From Neonectria sp. B-13 (taxonomy: Eukaryota; Ascomycota; Sordariomycetes; Hypocreales; Nectriaceae), in contig NOKP01000004.1 in the NCBI GenBank assembly GCA_002682825.1, forward strand, positions 2,105,607-2,169,606: a stretch of DNA of 64,000 nucleotides, read 5' to 3'. Below are positions 36,140 through 49,086 of this stretch, in pieces. The notes under the pieces are model-generated. The model did no database searches and was not told the origin of the DNA. It saw only the letters and a list, made by a program, of their open reading frames with translations. Every line of letters starts with the position of its first letter. Position 1 is the stretch's first letter. The position numbers and the translations under genes were made by a program.

Positions 36140-38526
36140 TTACTGTACTTGTTGGACAATCTCGCTGGCCTTAGTGAGAGACTCGACCATCTGCTGACAC
36201 TCCTTCCGCCTCCTGATGGTGAAGTCGCTCTCTTTCAACAGGTCGTCCAGGGCGTCGGTTCGGTACATGTTTTCTAGGAGCTCTCGCTGCATCTCGTCCT
36301 TGGTGAATCTGTAACTATGATGAGTTGACTGCTTATGATAGGCGAGCTAAATAAAAAACTTACTGGACCAGGTTTAGCATGACAGCCTTGGGAACCATGT
36401 CGATCATGGTTCGCTTCACGATGTTGTAGTAGGACGAGATCAGCAGCTCTGTTTAAAAGTTAGCGCCGAACGGGAAGCATGGGGAAAACATGTACATACT
36501 GATGACTTCAACCTCAATGTTTTCACGCTCTGAGAGGGTGCCTGAGGCCTTCAGCGTAGGCGGAGGAGCCTCCATGGCTGCGGCCTTCTTTTTGTTCTTG
36601 GCAGCGAAGAAGCTGCCAAAGAAGCCCCCGTTGCCGTTAGGATCGTTGTCCCGGTCGGGAACAGTGGGGCTGGCGGCACGGGGAGTCGAGGCAAGGGGCT
36701 TGCCAGTCTTGGGATCGACTTGGACAGGCTTGGCAGGGTTGTATCGCTCGTTGACGATGGCCATTGCCTGAAAGCAGGGGTTAGCTACAGCACATCAAAA
36801 TCATGGAAAAAACAACTTACTCGGTGACCGTTCAAGAAGTCGGGGTGACCAGTGTTGACGTAGCACGACTCCATGGAGACAAGATCCCGGACCAGCTTGT
36901 TCGTAGGGTCCATGGCCTTCTTGAAGAAACCAATGACGACGGTGTGCATCGTCTCCTTGAGCTGGGGGTAGCGGCGGTACAATGTCTTGCCGAGGAGCTG
37001 CGACAGGATGCGCACTAGTTCGTCGTAGACGAGGGAGACACACTTCAAGCTTGGATCCTCGAGTCGCTTGATTTGTTGCTTGACGATCAACTCAAAGGCG
37101 GTGGTACCCACAAAGAGGGCGGGCGAGGAACCGGACGAGTTGTAAAGGATTGTGCGAATATCCACGTCCTTGACGACGTCGAAGGGGTCGATGGCCTTGA
37201 CACCGTTGGAGTAGAGCTCGTGGAAGACGAAGCTGATACGGGCACCGCCCGACAGCTCGGTGCTCGACAGCTCGGTGTTGTTACCGTCTAGAACTGTCCG
37301 CCACTCGTTGGTGAACTCGGTGATGATGTTGAGGACGATGTTGGCACTGTTGCCGAGCAAAGAAGGACCGAGACTCTCAAGCTCAGACGAGTACTTTTGC
37401 AGGGAGCTGGAGATTCGGGCTTTGATGTCAGGGAGCGTCTGCTTGATGTGCATCATAAGGATTAGGTTGAGCTTGCGGGCAAGATAGGGAGTTCCGCAGT
37501 AGGAACTCTTGTTGCGATAGGCCTTGTGGTTGTCGAAGAAGTTCTTTTCTGCCTCCAGAGCGACATTGATGGCCTTCTTGTTGTCGATATCTCGTTGACC
37601 TCGGTTGACCACAGGGACGTAGCCGAGTCGAAGGGGAATGACGCGGTTAGAGAGAATGTCGATGACATCTGTGCCATCGTCCATCAGGTCGACCTTGGTC
37701 AGGACACCAATTGTCCGTTGACCTTCGGGGTCAACTTCACGGGCGAGCTTGAGACCATCCGAATTGGCCAAATCTTGGTTGGCGGCGGTGACCGCAAGGA
37801 CAATAGCGTTCGACTTTCCAATGTACTTCAGAACCATCTCTCGAATCTGTCGTTCGATATCTCGGGGCTGGTCTCCCACAGGCACCTTGGTGAGACCGGG
37901 CAGATCAACCAGGGTCAGGGTGAGGACGTTGGGAGAGTAGATGCGCAGGTTGATGGGAGCAGGGGAGATGCCACCATTTCTGCCAACCTTGGCCTCAGTT
38001 TCCCTGGCAATCTCGTCACGGACCTTGGAGAAGTCATAGTACTTCTGGCCGGGGATGTGGAGGAACTCTCCCCACTCGTCGGGGTTGGCGGCCTTGTCGT
38101 CACCAGCGTTGATATCCTCTTGCTTGACGTTATTAGACTGTGCAGGGCGGTTGATGAGCTGCAAGACGAGGGGTCGTCGAGTTACGATACCGGAGCCTCG
38201 AGGCAAGCTGGGAACTGCGAGTTAGCTTCAGACGGCCTCGGAGCGCATAGGAGGGATATTGTAGGGCGGTGGGGGGCACTCACAAGTCACGGCCGACAAT
38301 ATTCTCCAGCACTGAACTCTTTCCACTTGACTGACTGCCGACGACGGCGATTTGAGGCAAGTCAATGGGGTTGTTGACTCCAACAGTCGCAAAAACATCT
38401 TGAAGCTTGTTGACGAGCCTGGGGAGATAGGTTAGGGACAGGTGTCTTGGAGGTTTGGCCGCGGGGGGCTCACTGGATAAGGGCGGGATCCGAGATGCCA
38501 CCCGGCGAAGCGAGGGTACCGCTCAT
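36140..38526 (-). CDS. vps1: Dynamin-like GTPase Vps1
   Basis: Six minus-strand exons (38526-38474, 38418-38284, 38207-36821, 36767-36500, 36448-36364, 36308-36140) encode 698 residues, the size of fungal Vps1. It is a membrane-remodelling GTPase for vacuolar protein sorting and peroxisome and endosome fission. Seen: the G1 loop GSQSSGKSS at residues 45-53, the [10 protein letters not shown]3 motif, TKVDLMD G4, a dynamin middle domain, a Pro/Ala-rich variable linker with [15 protein letters not shown], and a C-terminal GTPase effector domain ending EIVQQVQ. No PH or Pro-rich tail is present, as expected for Vps1 rather than classical dynamin. The first exon encodes only 17 residues plus two bases. 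Donors are GTGAGC, GTGAGT, GTAAGT, GTATGT and GTAAGT. Confidence 0.96.
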
Positions 38527-40857
38527 GGTCGGGATCGTGATATATCCTCCACTAGAGCTTCGTGTATAACCAGGATCGGCTGGGTCGAGGGTTGGCGGTG
38601 AGGTGGAAAGCGTTGGTCGCTGGGCACCGGGGCTCGTAGAGAGATGGCGGAGGGGCGGTCGGCGAGGAGGATACTGCTCCTGAAGTTGCGCGAGCCTAGG
38701 TTTGACAGCGGGAATGTATAGACGACCTGCAGACGGCGAAAGGGTGTGTCCTTTGTGCTGAGATGGATGGAAAGGGGTGGGTTGGGGGAGGGAGGAGGTC
38801 GTGAAGTACGGAAAGGCGTTGAGATGCTGGAATAGGGAGGGCTCGGGACTCAGAAGACGACACCAAGTTCACGAGCCTAACAAGGGCACTAACTTACGCC
38901 GCCGCCTGGAGCGTCACATTCCAAGCCACATGTGGCGCAGCAGCATCCCCGTTCCTTGACTCCCTGTAACGCTCTGCCGCCGCTCCGGCTGGCTGGGTCT
39001 CTGGCGTCCCGTGTCTTCATGTGGAGAGCGAATACGTCCACGTGATCGCACCACTGATATGGCCCTGGTCCCTGGATGTGGCTGGAGCGTTCGGGTTAAT
39101 TCTGCAGCCTGGACGATAACGTCACCAGGTGATGCGTTCCCTAAGAAAGATTGCGGATGCCTTAAGTTGTGGATAGTTCGGAGCCACGACGACGACGAAA
39201 AACCTGACTAGTAGCAGGTATCTACATTTAATTCGGTATTTTACCTGTGCTTCGTTATCCGAGGGCGTTTGCCGGTAGCCTGGACGCAGTGTATTTTGGT
39301 ATTGATTTCTGCCTTGCATCTGCGTCTGATGCATGCCACCTTATTCCATCTCGGGCTGAGCCGCGTCACCCACGGGCAAGCTCCCGCGGATACCACAGAG
39401 GCATGCGTCAGCTCGGATAGTCCCAGAACAGACATCTTGTGTTGCTACGGTCTGAAATAGGAATGAGATCCAAATAGAAAATATCTCGAGAAGAGAGCGT
39501 CTCCATCCTCACCCATACAAGAAAGCTGGAAATCAGATTTCGGTGTCGAGCAGCTGGCTGGCACCTGCGGGGTCCTGCCACGCAGCATATCTCCCAACGC
39601 AACAATGAACTGTCAGTTCGTCCAAGCCAGCGTTGCCTAACAGTCACGATATACGCCAGAAGGCCTCGGTTAGAGAGCGGTCAGTCAGACAGCCCCGACA
39701 ACAGAAGCTTATGCCCTATGCATCTGGTCCTGTTTGCCTGTGTTCATCGGAGGGAGATGCTTATCAGCACGCGGATAGACCGTCTGGTGGGGTCATCAAT
39801 CACAAGGGTCTCTCTAGCCCATCACCCATACCACCTTGCCACCCTACCAGGCCTATGTAAGTACGCCGGAATATCGTATCACATCTGATGAAGAAGCGCG
39901 ATCGCGATGCTGAAGGACTTGGAGCGAGAGTAACGAAGGCGTGTCTCGGCACTCGATATGCAAGTGGCGTGCTTGCCAACTTGCTTCTTGTTGTTTGAGC
40001 GCGGGAGAAGGTGGACGTCACCCACCAACCTGTAGATGGAGTGCTGGTCTGCCGCTTATTAGTGATATAGTGGTGGTGGCGGCGGTAGTGTTGCTGGTGG
40101 ACGGTACAGCTAAGCAGGTGACCAAACGTAGATGCTCATGTTTAATTCCTTGCTTAGCTGTGGTATACTTTGTCACTTAAAACCGAGGATTGGAGGCGGA
40201 AGAACCAGAACTACAAATACTGCTACACATCAAAGCTGTCGGGGTGAATAGATGAATACTTCCATCCCGGACAAGATTATGGTGAGCCCAGCAAGCAAAA
40301 GTGGAGTGGACGGGATGCTCCTTCCTGTCCCGTTCCGTACAGTGGCATCAAGGTTGCAAAAGACCGCCCCACTCACTCGCCAGCGCACTGGACCTTCTTC
40401 CGTCGCCCCAGCCATTGAGGCTGCTGGGGCCGGGCGCTGGAGCCCACTGAAGCGTCCGAGTTACTGCACGATTACTGGCTAGTTCCTTCCTGGCTTCTCC
40501 AGAGTCCTGACGCCGCCAGCCTGTCCCTCCCCGCAAGGGCCCCTACGTGGTAGCTGTTGCATGGGATTCCCATTACCTTACACTGGACTTCCACTGTATT
40601 CGTACATTCCCAGGCGCCCAGCACAGCACCAAACCAACTGGTTGGGCCTGATCTCTCTCGTCATCACAGTGGAGTGCACTCAACGCAGCGCGGAACGCAG
40701 CACGGCCAAGGCCATCCTCGCCCCGACACACCACTTACCTTCAATCTCCAACCTCCAACCACCAACCACCAAAGAGTCTTCTTACTCAACACCCATCATC
40801 CACAACCATACACATCCCCCGGAGGCTCCTTTTCCCCTCAACATCTCCAGTAGGCAC
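38527..40857. other. Divergent intergenic region, vps1/Gid7-like gene
   Basis: About 2.3 kb between two divergent 5' ends. No credible gene. The segment 40560-40857 is C/A- and CT-rich (CAACCACC, CATCATCCACAACC) and looks like the promoter and leader of the Gid7-like gene. Nothing else was recognised in 38600-40500. Confidence 0.45.
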
Positions 40858-43414
40858 ATGCGGCTCTCGTCTGTCTTATTGTCGGATACGTGCCTTCAGA
40901 GCCGCCTCCGCCTCCACCTCCCGACTTCGTCTCTCTTCCACCCGTCATTTGAAGCTACTCTCTCGCCAGTCTCTCGCCGTCGACGTCGTTTCTGTCGAAT
41001 GCTACACTCTTGTGGCCCCCGGTCAGCTCACCGTTAACCTCCAAGTCCGATACCACCGCGGTCAACACCCGCGGAGAGGTCGACCTGGACTCCTCCGGCG
41101 CCCGCTCCCTCACCGGACTTCCCGACCACACCTCCGACGACTCTGCCACGCCGTTGCCGCCATCGGCCTCTTCCAGCACTGAACTCTTCGTCCACCCCTC
41201 CGATCCCACCTCTGTCGCTCCCTCAAACCACCAACTGCAAAGGAACCAAGCCTCGACTGGCACTGCGAATATAGGTCCTTCTCGTGCCCGTTCCTCCCGG
41301 CTCCTGAGTCCACCACCACCTCAGAGACTCGGGCGACGCCGACGTTCCTCGACCCCCGAAGAACTCCCAGAGCTTGACGACACCACCGACGAACCCGTTC
41401 CCAAACGAAGACGAGGTGACGCCATGATGGGTGAGAGCGATACGCCCGACCCGCATAACGGTGCTCCCCTGGGCTACTCTAATGGATCGTCCGTACCGCC
41501 GTCTCAACGGACAGCTGCGGCAGGCGTCACGAATGGCCATAAAGCTAGCACAGCAGTTAACGGCAAGAGCAATTCTCCCGCCACGAGACCCCAGCATCCC
41601 CAAACATACTTTGGTCATGACCGCCAGGAAGTCACCCGGCTGTTGATTCAGGCCTTGTCAGACATGGGCTATCAAACAGCTGCGGAGAATGTGAGCCAAG
41701 AGAGTGGGTTCGAGTTGGAGAGCCCGACAGTCGCCGGCTTTAGGTCAGCCGTGCTGAGTGGCTCTTGGGCAGTGGCCGAGCAGTTGCTGTCTGGGGCAGC
41801 ACATGAGGAAGGTGGGCAAGGGAACGGACTCGTCCTGGCCCCGGGCGCGGATCGTGATTTGATGAGATTTTGGCTGCGGCAGCAAAAGTTCCTGGAGCTG
41901 CTCGAGCAGAGAGATACTGCTCGTGCTCTCATAGCGCTTCGTGGGGAGCTGACCCCGCTCTCTCATGACACTGCGAAACTCCATTTTCTATCCAGTCTAC
42001 TTATGTGTCGATCTACGGAGGACCTAATGGCCAAGGCAGAGTGGGACGGAGCGAACGGACAGTCCCGAAAGCTGCTATTATCAGAGCTATCCAGTATGTC
42101 GACTTTGAACGAATGTGTGGCTAGACTTGCTAACATCGAATAGAATGTATATCGCCATCCGTTATGTTGCCAGAGAACCGTTTGGCTGTCCTCCTCGAGC
42201 AAGTCAAGCAGAGCCAGATCGACACCTGTCTCTATCATACCGAGGCCATGTCGCCGTCTCTGTATTCTGATCACTTCTGTGATCGACGGAACTTCCCTAC
42301 GGAGGTGGCGATTGAGCTTCCCGATCTGGCTGGCGAGGTCTGGCAGGTCCAATTCTCTCATGACGGGACAAAGCTGGCGGCTTGCGGAAGCAGGGAGCAG
42401 GTAGTTCTGTGGGACCCCAAGACGTTTGCGGTTCTGCGTGTGTTGGGCGACCATGAGGGTGGTGTCGGTAATATCTCATGGAGCCCTGACGACTCCATGC
42501 TTGTGTGTTGCTCGCAAGACAAGTTCGCTCGACTGTGGAATGCCAATGTGAGCGATTCTCCAACGATGACTCTAACAATGTTGCAAAGCTAATATGGCAT
42601 GGTATAGACCGGATCGCTTCTCAAAAGGCTTAAGCGCTTCGAGGAGCCCGTTAGCGGCTGTGTCTGGGCTCGCGATAGTCAATCCTTCGTCGTCGGCACG
42701 CTAGACCGCGCTCACAGCCTCTGTACCTTTAACGTGCACGACGAGGAGGTTTTTGAATGGGGGAAGAGGCACCGTGTGCAGGACCTCTGCGGCTCTCCCG
42801 ACGGGCGGTGGCTCGTCGCTGTCGACGACCTCCAGACGGTCCACGTCTACAACGCCATTACTCGTGAGCTCGAGTTCGATATGGAGCTCAAGGCCCGTCC
42901 CACGTCGGTCAGCATCAGCCAGGACTCGCGCCACCTTCTCGTCAACAAGCGCGATGGCGAAGCCCAGCTCATCGATTTGGTCACCCGCAACTCGGTTCAG
43001 AAGTTCTTCGGCCACACTGGTGGCGACTACCTGATTCGCAGCTCCTTTGGCGGGCCTAACGAGAGCTTCGTTCTCAGTGGAAGCGAAGATGGAAACATCC
43101 TCATTTGGCACAAGAACACGGGTGCCGCCGTTGAGCGCCTGGCTGGGCACCACCCGCGTTGCAACGCCGTTTCGTGGAATCCCGCCGACCCCTTTATGCT
43201 GGCCTCCTGCGGTGATGACGGGCGGGTCAAGATGTAAGTGTTCCTCCCAAAGCCACCCACGACTCGCTTTCGTAGACAGCCTGGTTGACTGACACGTGCG
43301 CCTCCCTCATCTAGCTGGTCGAACAAAGCCAGGAGCTTTGACATCAGGTCTCGATATCATAGGAACTCTTCCAACGGGTGGAGGATTGCAGAGATCAGGG
43401 ATAGCGAAGCCTAG
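40858..43414 (+). CDS. gid7: LisH-CTLH-WD40 protein of the Gid7/WDR26 family (GID/CTLH ubiquitin ligase)
   Basis: Exons 40970-42093, 42144-42547, 42608-43233 and 43315-43414 are well supported. A first exon at 40858-40889 (MRLSSVLLSD) is my best guess for the start; with it the CDS totals 762 codons including stop, 761 residues. Seen: a disordered Ser/Pro-rich N-terminus with RRRR and PKRRR basic clusters, a LisH motif (about 230-256), CTLH/CRA helices (about 260-385), then WD40 repeats to about 725 (for example GEVWQVQFSHDGTKLAACG, GNISWSPDDSML). The tail is IWSNKARSFDIRSRYHRNSSNGW. Gid7 is a scaffold of the GID/CTLH E3 ligase that degrades gluconeogenic enzymes in yeast. Reading upstream from the body gives an open frame with no ATG until 41424, so the conservative start is 41424 (599 residues). 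Introns 2-4 are certain from homology and splice sites. Confidence 0.87.
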
Positions 43415-44828
43415 GAGGCGTCTCTTGGTCGGCTTACTATTCTTGGAAACTAGTCACATACTCCATCATGTAACCAGTTCTAACTCACCATTGGAAGCGG
43501 GAAAGCAGGGTTTGGTTCGTTGTTGGGATACTAGTAGAGGATACTGGGACGATGAGGCATGTGTGACGAGAGGGGAGTCTTTTTTTCGCAACACAAAGCG
43601 TCTCTGATTTTTCCATTTTATCACGGGGAACGGGAACAAGACACCTTTACCTCGACTTGTCATTTCTGGCGTTGGAGCGACGGGCGGAGGGGAGGTTCAT
43701 GAACAGACGAGGGGCTTTGTATTCTTGGTCTTGTTGTGTACTTTTTGTGGTAGACTGGCTATCACACAAGCAATCCCACCTACATATATATTTTACCTTG
43801 CGATTTTACTACGTAGCCTGCCTCTGCATATTCCAGATCAATGATCCTTGTCTTCGGAGTGGGTGGCACGTAGCTACCGCAAAGTACGTAGTTGCACGAC
43901 GGGAAAGCATTCATGGCTGTGAACATATCCATGTCCATGTCGCTGATGCGGCGGGGCCAGCCGCTCCACGACCGGCACAGGCTCCGTTAGCACCGATCCC
44001 CAGGCCGTAAGACTCAAGAGAGTTTCCACGAGGGCGGCTACGATTTCATTTGGTCGAAGATCGAAGGCTGATAGCAAGGGTGAACCTTGGATCCATGATG
44101 CAGTCGAGGGGCTGAGGCGACGTGAGGACCGAAGGACGCAATCACATCATGCTGGAGCCACGCGGGAAACCTTCTCTCCCGACCTATCTCCAGAGGCCTA
44201 GCAGGCGTCCAAGCTTGAGGACACGACATGTCACAAAGCGAACGAAGAGCCGTACCGTGCGTGTACTTCGTACGTAGCTCATGGGTGACTGGAGGGCCGA
44301 GGAAAGAGGAAACAGCAGTGGCGGGCGGGTGTGAGGGGTTTCCCATGGTCGACCTGGTTGGTTGGTTGAGGTGACGGGCCGGCGATGATAACGGTCATGG
44401 TTGGTCCACATGTGAGACCGTTCGTTGCGGCGTTGCCTGTCCGGCTCGTCGGAGCGCCATCACTGGGATTGGGCGTGGCGTTGGCATCGACATCGGCATC
44501 GGCATCAATCAAAGCCGGGGTAGTTTCTGTCCTTTCGACCTAGTCGGCCGTCGTTTAGGCCTATGGGGGCCGAGGTTCTAGATCTGGATGGTGGTAGGCC
44601 ACCGGACCTGACATGGAAGTTGAAGCCATTGAGATAGAGTTGCGACGGGCACATCTCGGCGGCCAACTTGGGCAGGTGAGAGGTTTAGCGGGAGACATTG
44701 AGGTGTGTGATCTGCAGAGCGCGGCGATATCTTGCCAATAGGCGTGCGGTTCCTGGATCCGATGGATCGTGGTCTCCAGGTGCGCAGAGAAGCAGCAAAC
44801 CGGCAATGTGAGCAAGTCCGACAAGCCA

Positions 44829-44853
44829 CGGACACGGACACGGACACGGACGG
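44829..44853. repeat. (CGGACA)n hexanucleotide repeat
   Basis: About four units of CGGACA in the gene-free stretch. Confidence 0.85.
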
Positions 44854-47800
44854 AGACGGCGGAGAGAGAGAAAGAGCCCGCGCGGCGGTGGGCACGACTA
44901 CCCGTCGATGCGGCTGTTACTCCGTACCTGCATGGCCCGATGCGATGACAATTGACAAGACTGGGGGCATGTGGGCCATGGCAAGATGAGGTACGGAGCA
45001 CGGCAGGGCACGCCATTTGTGCACGACAGCGATACAGGGCCCGAGCAGCATCAACTCCAACTACGACGGGGCCTGTGCTACAGTAGCACATCGTGGTACT
45101 GCAGGGTGAAAGGGGAGGGGGGTGGTTCGAGAGGTAGCCGACCCCGGACGACGACGAGGAGACGACGACGGATGACAAGACGAACAGGCCAAGCAAGACG
45201 CCTGGAGAGGCGGTCAAGCAAGCGAGGGGAGCCTGAGAGGGCTGCAATTCGCCCCGGCCGGGAGCCTCGGACGACTCGACTGATAATCGGCCATGGAACG
45301 GACCGCTGAGTCGAAGCCGCTTCTGGCTTCGCGGCCAAGATCGACTATGCACCCTGAACTATTGATGGACGGCCATGTCGCTGTTCTAGAATGGCGACGC
45401 CCCTCCATGCAGGGGCTCATGTGGACCAGGCTCCTCAGACGTCAACAAGTCAGGTACAACATCGCGCCGTCGCTTTTGTTTCTGTGCCTGTGTGCTTCGC
45501 GCTGCTATCATTCCAGCGAACGGTTGGCGGTTGCACTGGCGTTTTCCTGGGTGGGTGCGAGGCGCAGTCCAGGCCTGGCCAAACCCGCCGTCGAGGTGCC
45601 TGCATGGAGACTCGGTGCTTGACTATTGCAACATAGTGGCATCATGATGGTGGTGGTGATCGATCAACTACGTAGTATGAGCTGCTAAGTCGTACACACG
45701 GCGAGCCATGGACAATGCAACGAAATGCGAGATTTATGTGAGTGAATCGGGGCGAATTTAATGTCTCAGTGGCATTCGTCGTCCCGGTACCGTCGGGATT
45801 GTAGACCGGTATCGGGCCGTAGCCTCTGTTCGTACTGTACTGTGGACGATACAGGCTGCGACGAGGTGTCAGGTACTTCATACTTACCGTTTCATAACCC
45901 AATTGGAGAAGCCCGTTGATGGTAGGTATATCGGTGGCAAGACAGACGAGGAAGAACTGAAGGGATTGGTTTCTTATTCCTTGCGACCTGTCTGAACGCC
46001 ACCAACAGGAGAGACAGGAACACAAGACAAGGCCACGGAACTATTTGTACCTAACTCCATGTCAGGCGTTCCCTGAATGGGTTCGGATAGCAGTTCGTAG
46101 GACTGCGCATAGTGGGATTATACGTGCCTAACCCCGTCGGTCAGTTGTCTCAGGTCATGTTTCGCAGACAGACAGTGTCGGATCTGGGATGGAAGTGGTA
46201 AAATCCGGTGTAAGCCGCTTAGAATCATGGCTGGAGTTGACCGAGCATGTTGGGTGTATACATTTTTATGCCATGTGGGCGACATGATCCATCGTCCGCC
46301 GCATCCGATAAAACATGGTCCACGAACCGGATGATAAGTCTCCCCAGGTGCAGTTGCAGTCAAGTAATCAACATCGTTCACTCCGCCCTGTCGAAGTCGC
46401 ACCAAAGTGTGGGGAGACGGGGATAACGGGACAAGGGCGGCAGGAACGCGACGAGTAGTTGATGGCCTGTGTCGTTCCTTCGCCCGTAATCATCTCGTGC
46501 CCATGCACATCAAGCCACCCAGCACCGTGGTGGGCCAGTGTATCAGTCAGTGCGCTTCTTGCACTGCCCTCCCTCGCCCCCTGACGCCAGAGTACCAATA
46601 CTGGTGGTGAGATGGTGAGCGTTTGTGCTGCGGCGGCGAGCTGGCTGGCCGATGGGGAGTGTTGAGTATTTCGTAGAGACATGGAAAGGGCCGAAGCTGA
46701 CGATACTGCTGCACTCCTTTGCTTATCAGTTGCCCCACGCCATACATACGGTCTTCCTTGTTTTCTTTTTGTGTATGAGAATAGGACAGTGCCGGCCGAG
46801 CCCCTCGGGAGAATCGGTAGATCCCCCTGTTGGTCCGAAACCATTGACCATGATAATGCAGGGAGCCCCTGTTCCAGTGACGCGGATCGAATAATGATTG
46901 AGCTTACCATGAAAGATCCAGATGGTTCGTCAGATGTGTAAAAACGGGGGCAGAGGGGCGACGTATTTCGCACTTGAAACATGGAGTCGACTCCTGTTTG
47001 TCATGTCGATAACTCAAGGAAGGATGAACGGGCAAAGAATCAAGATACCAGACAGCCAGGCCGGGTAAACAAATGTCAGAGTCCTGAACCTCAACGTCAC
47101 TGTGTTACCTGTGGATCTCCGAATCCCGACCCTCCGAATCTATGACCCGTGAATAGGATAAGAAGCCACCGTCGACACCGGTAACAGTCGCGAAAGTTGT
47201 TGCTAGTTGTTTGGGCGCGGATGGGGCCGTAATGGCGGGGACGCCAGCTGAGGACGGTGATCGTCGAGCGGGAGGGCGCTTTTCCCTTGTGTACGAATCG
47301 TAAGGGGCGGTCAGAGCTGACCAGGCCGTTCTTAGCCCCTCAGAGAAGAATGTGAGGGCGGTGGGCGAGGATCGTGAGCTGACGGGGCCTGGGATATCCT
47401 GGGAATCTTGGATGACCTTTGGGTTCGTGAACTTCCACCCTCTCCACTTGACCATGAGCCACGGCCTTGGAGTTTCTGGACAGTGGCTACAGTGGGCTGG
47501 TGGCGCACTATGTGGATGTTTCTGCCACATGGGCTTTAGCGTTTCCCAGTGGAGGGTAGCCCAGGGCCGTGCATGAAGCCAAGGTGGATACATGCTGTTC
47601 GCCCCCGGCGCCCACTGAGCATGGGATGGGAGACCGAGGGGAAGAAGACGACAGAGACAGAGTCAGAATCATAGACAAGGGGAGGAACCGGAGGGGACCC
47701 TGTTGCCAGAGGCATTGCCGTTGACGACTGGGATCAGAAGGGATGCCGAGCCGTGTCAAGACGAGGAATATGACTGTGACGAAGCCTATTTCTTGTGGCA

Positions 47801-49045
47801 TCTCCCTGGTCATATCTGAGGGCGGGACGAGGGCGGGACGGTTTCTGGGTCGCCACCGGTGGGTGAAGCCACGAATGGATGTTATCCCGAGAAAGCACGT
47901 ATGCCGTCCGGCTTGGTGTGCGAGTGCAGTATCGGACCGTTTGCTTGCGCCCTTTGACTCTGATTATTCTAGTTTGAGTAGCAGCACTGCGGGTGCTGAC
48001 TCGTCCCGTCTTGCTGGCTGCCGAACGGGTGCTAGTTGCCCGTCTCATTCCGCTTCTTGGTAAGGCAGTGAGTAAACCGGCGTCAGAGGTACGTACATAA
48101 CATGTCGTCGCTGACGGTTGCGGTGGCTGGGGCTTGAAGTGTTATTAATGAGAATAACTTGGGAGTCCAGAGAAGAAGCCAGGGGAGCCATGATAGCGCA
48201 TCCGGGATATTGGTTCTGCTTTGTTAGGTTGGCTTGCTTGGTCTGCCTCTCCCGAGGACGCTCGAATCATAGTGTCGTGGTACAGGCCTACTCGGAGCCA
48301 GCAAGGATCACTTCAAATCCCCAGGACGGACAGGACAGACATCATCCATGCTCTGCCTAGACTGCCAGGGCTACCGTACGGACCATGCCTCCATGGGCGG
48401 CCGAAGAGCACAGACGGCGTGGCCAATGGGTAGGGACAATGCTCACGCAGACTGCAGGACTGCAGGGACCCAGACTGTCAGGTCCATGCTGAAACTAGAC
48501 CATGTGATGGGTGTTGGACTGTTAGTTCGTGCAATCAGAAAGTTGGGATGAACTCCGACCAGGCTTGAGGGAACGACAGCAATAGCAGCCATCAGTTATC
48601 AGTTCGCAGCAGCCTGCCGTCAGCCAGCCAGCCCTCGAGTCAGCCACCACCACACAACCGCAGAGAGATACGACGGAACGGCCGCGACGTTGGTGGAGCA
48701 CTGGAGACGGACAGGAGAGGATATCCGTGCTTGTTGCGACTTCGACACATTCTCTCATTCTTACTCCTTACGGTAAGGATGTCCGGAGAAAGAAGAACAT
48801 GGCTGATGGCATCGGCAGCTGCCAGCGTGTGGCACACAAAATGTCCGAACCCAGGGCTGCCGGTGAAAAGCCGTGTTTGTTTCCCCTGATGGAGCCTTTG
48901 GCGGATCCTTTGATGGAGTCGAGTGTTGGTAATTACAGAGGAAGAACGGTGGAAGCATCCAATGTATCCCCAATGCAGGTGCATCCTGCTGCAGTCTGCT
49001 AGGACGATGCTGGTCCTGAGTCGCGTCCCCTGTCGGCAGGTACGC

Positions 49046-49086
49046 CCTGGCTCCTGGCTCCTGGCTCCTGGCTCCTGGGCTCCTGC
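49046..49086. repeat. (CCTGGCT)n heptanucleotide repeat
   Basis: Four perfect units followed by a variant CCTGGGCTCCTG. Non-coding by position. Confidence 0.85.

Noticed and set aside
39885..39930. CTGATGA...GCTGAAGG as a hammerhead ribozyme core
   Set aside because: The conserved GAAA and stem II geometry are absent.
44561..45352. 263-codon minus-strand open frame
   Set aside because: Ser/Arg/Pro/Cys-rich low-complexity composition, crosses a hexanucleotide repeat (VRVRVRVRG), and no family recognised.
46368..46982. 204-codon minus-strand open frame
   Set aside because: No recognisable domain, atypical residue use, no splice-linked partner exon.
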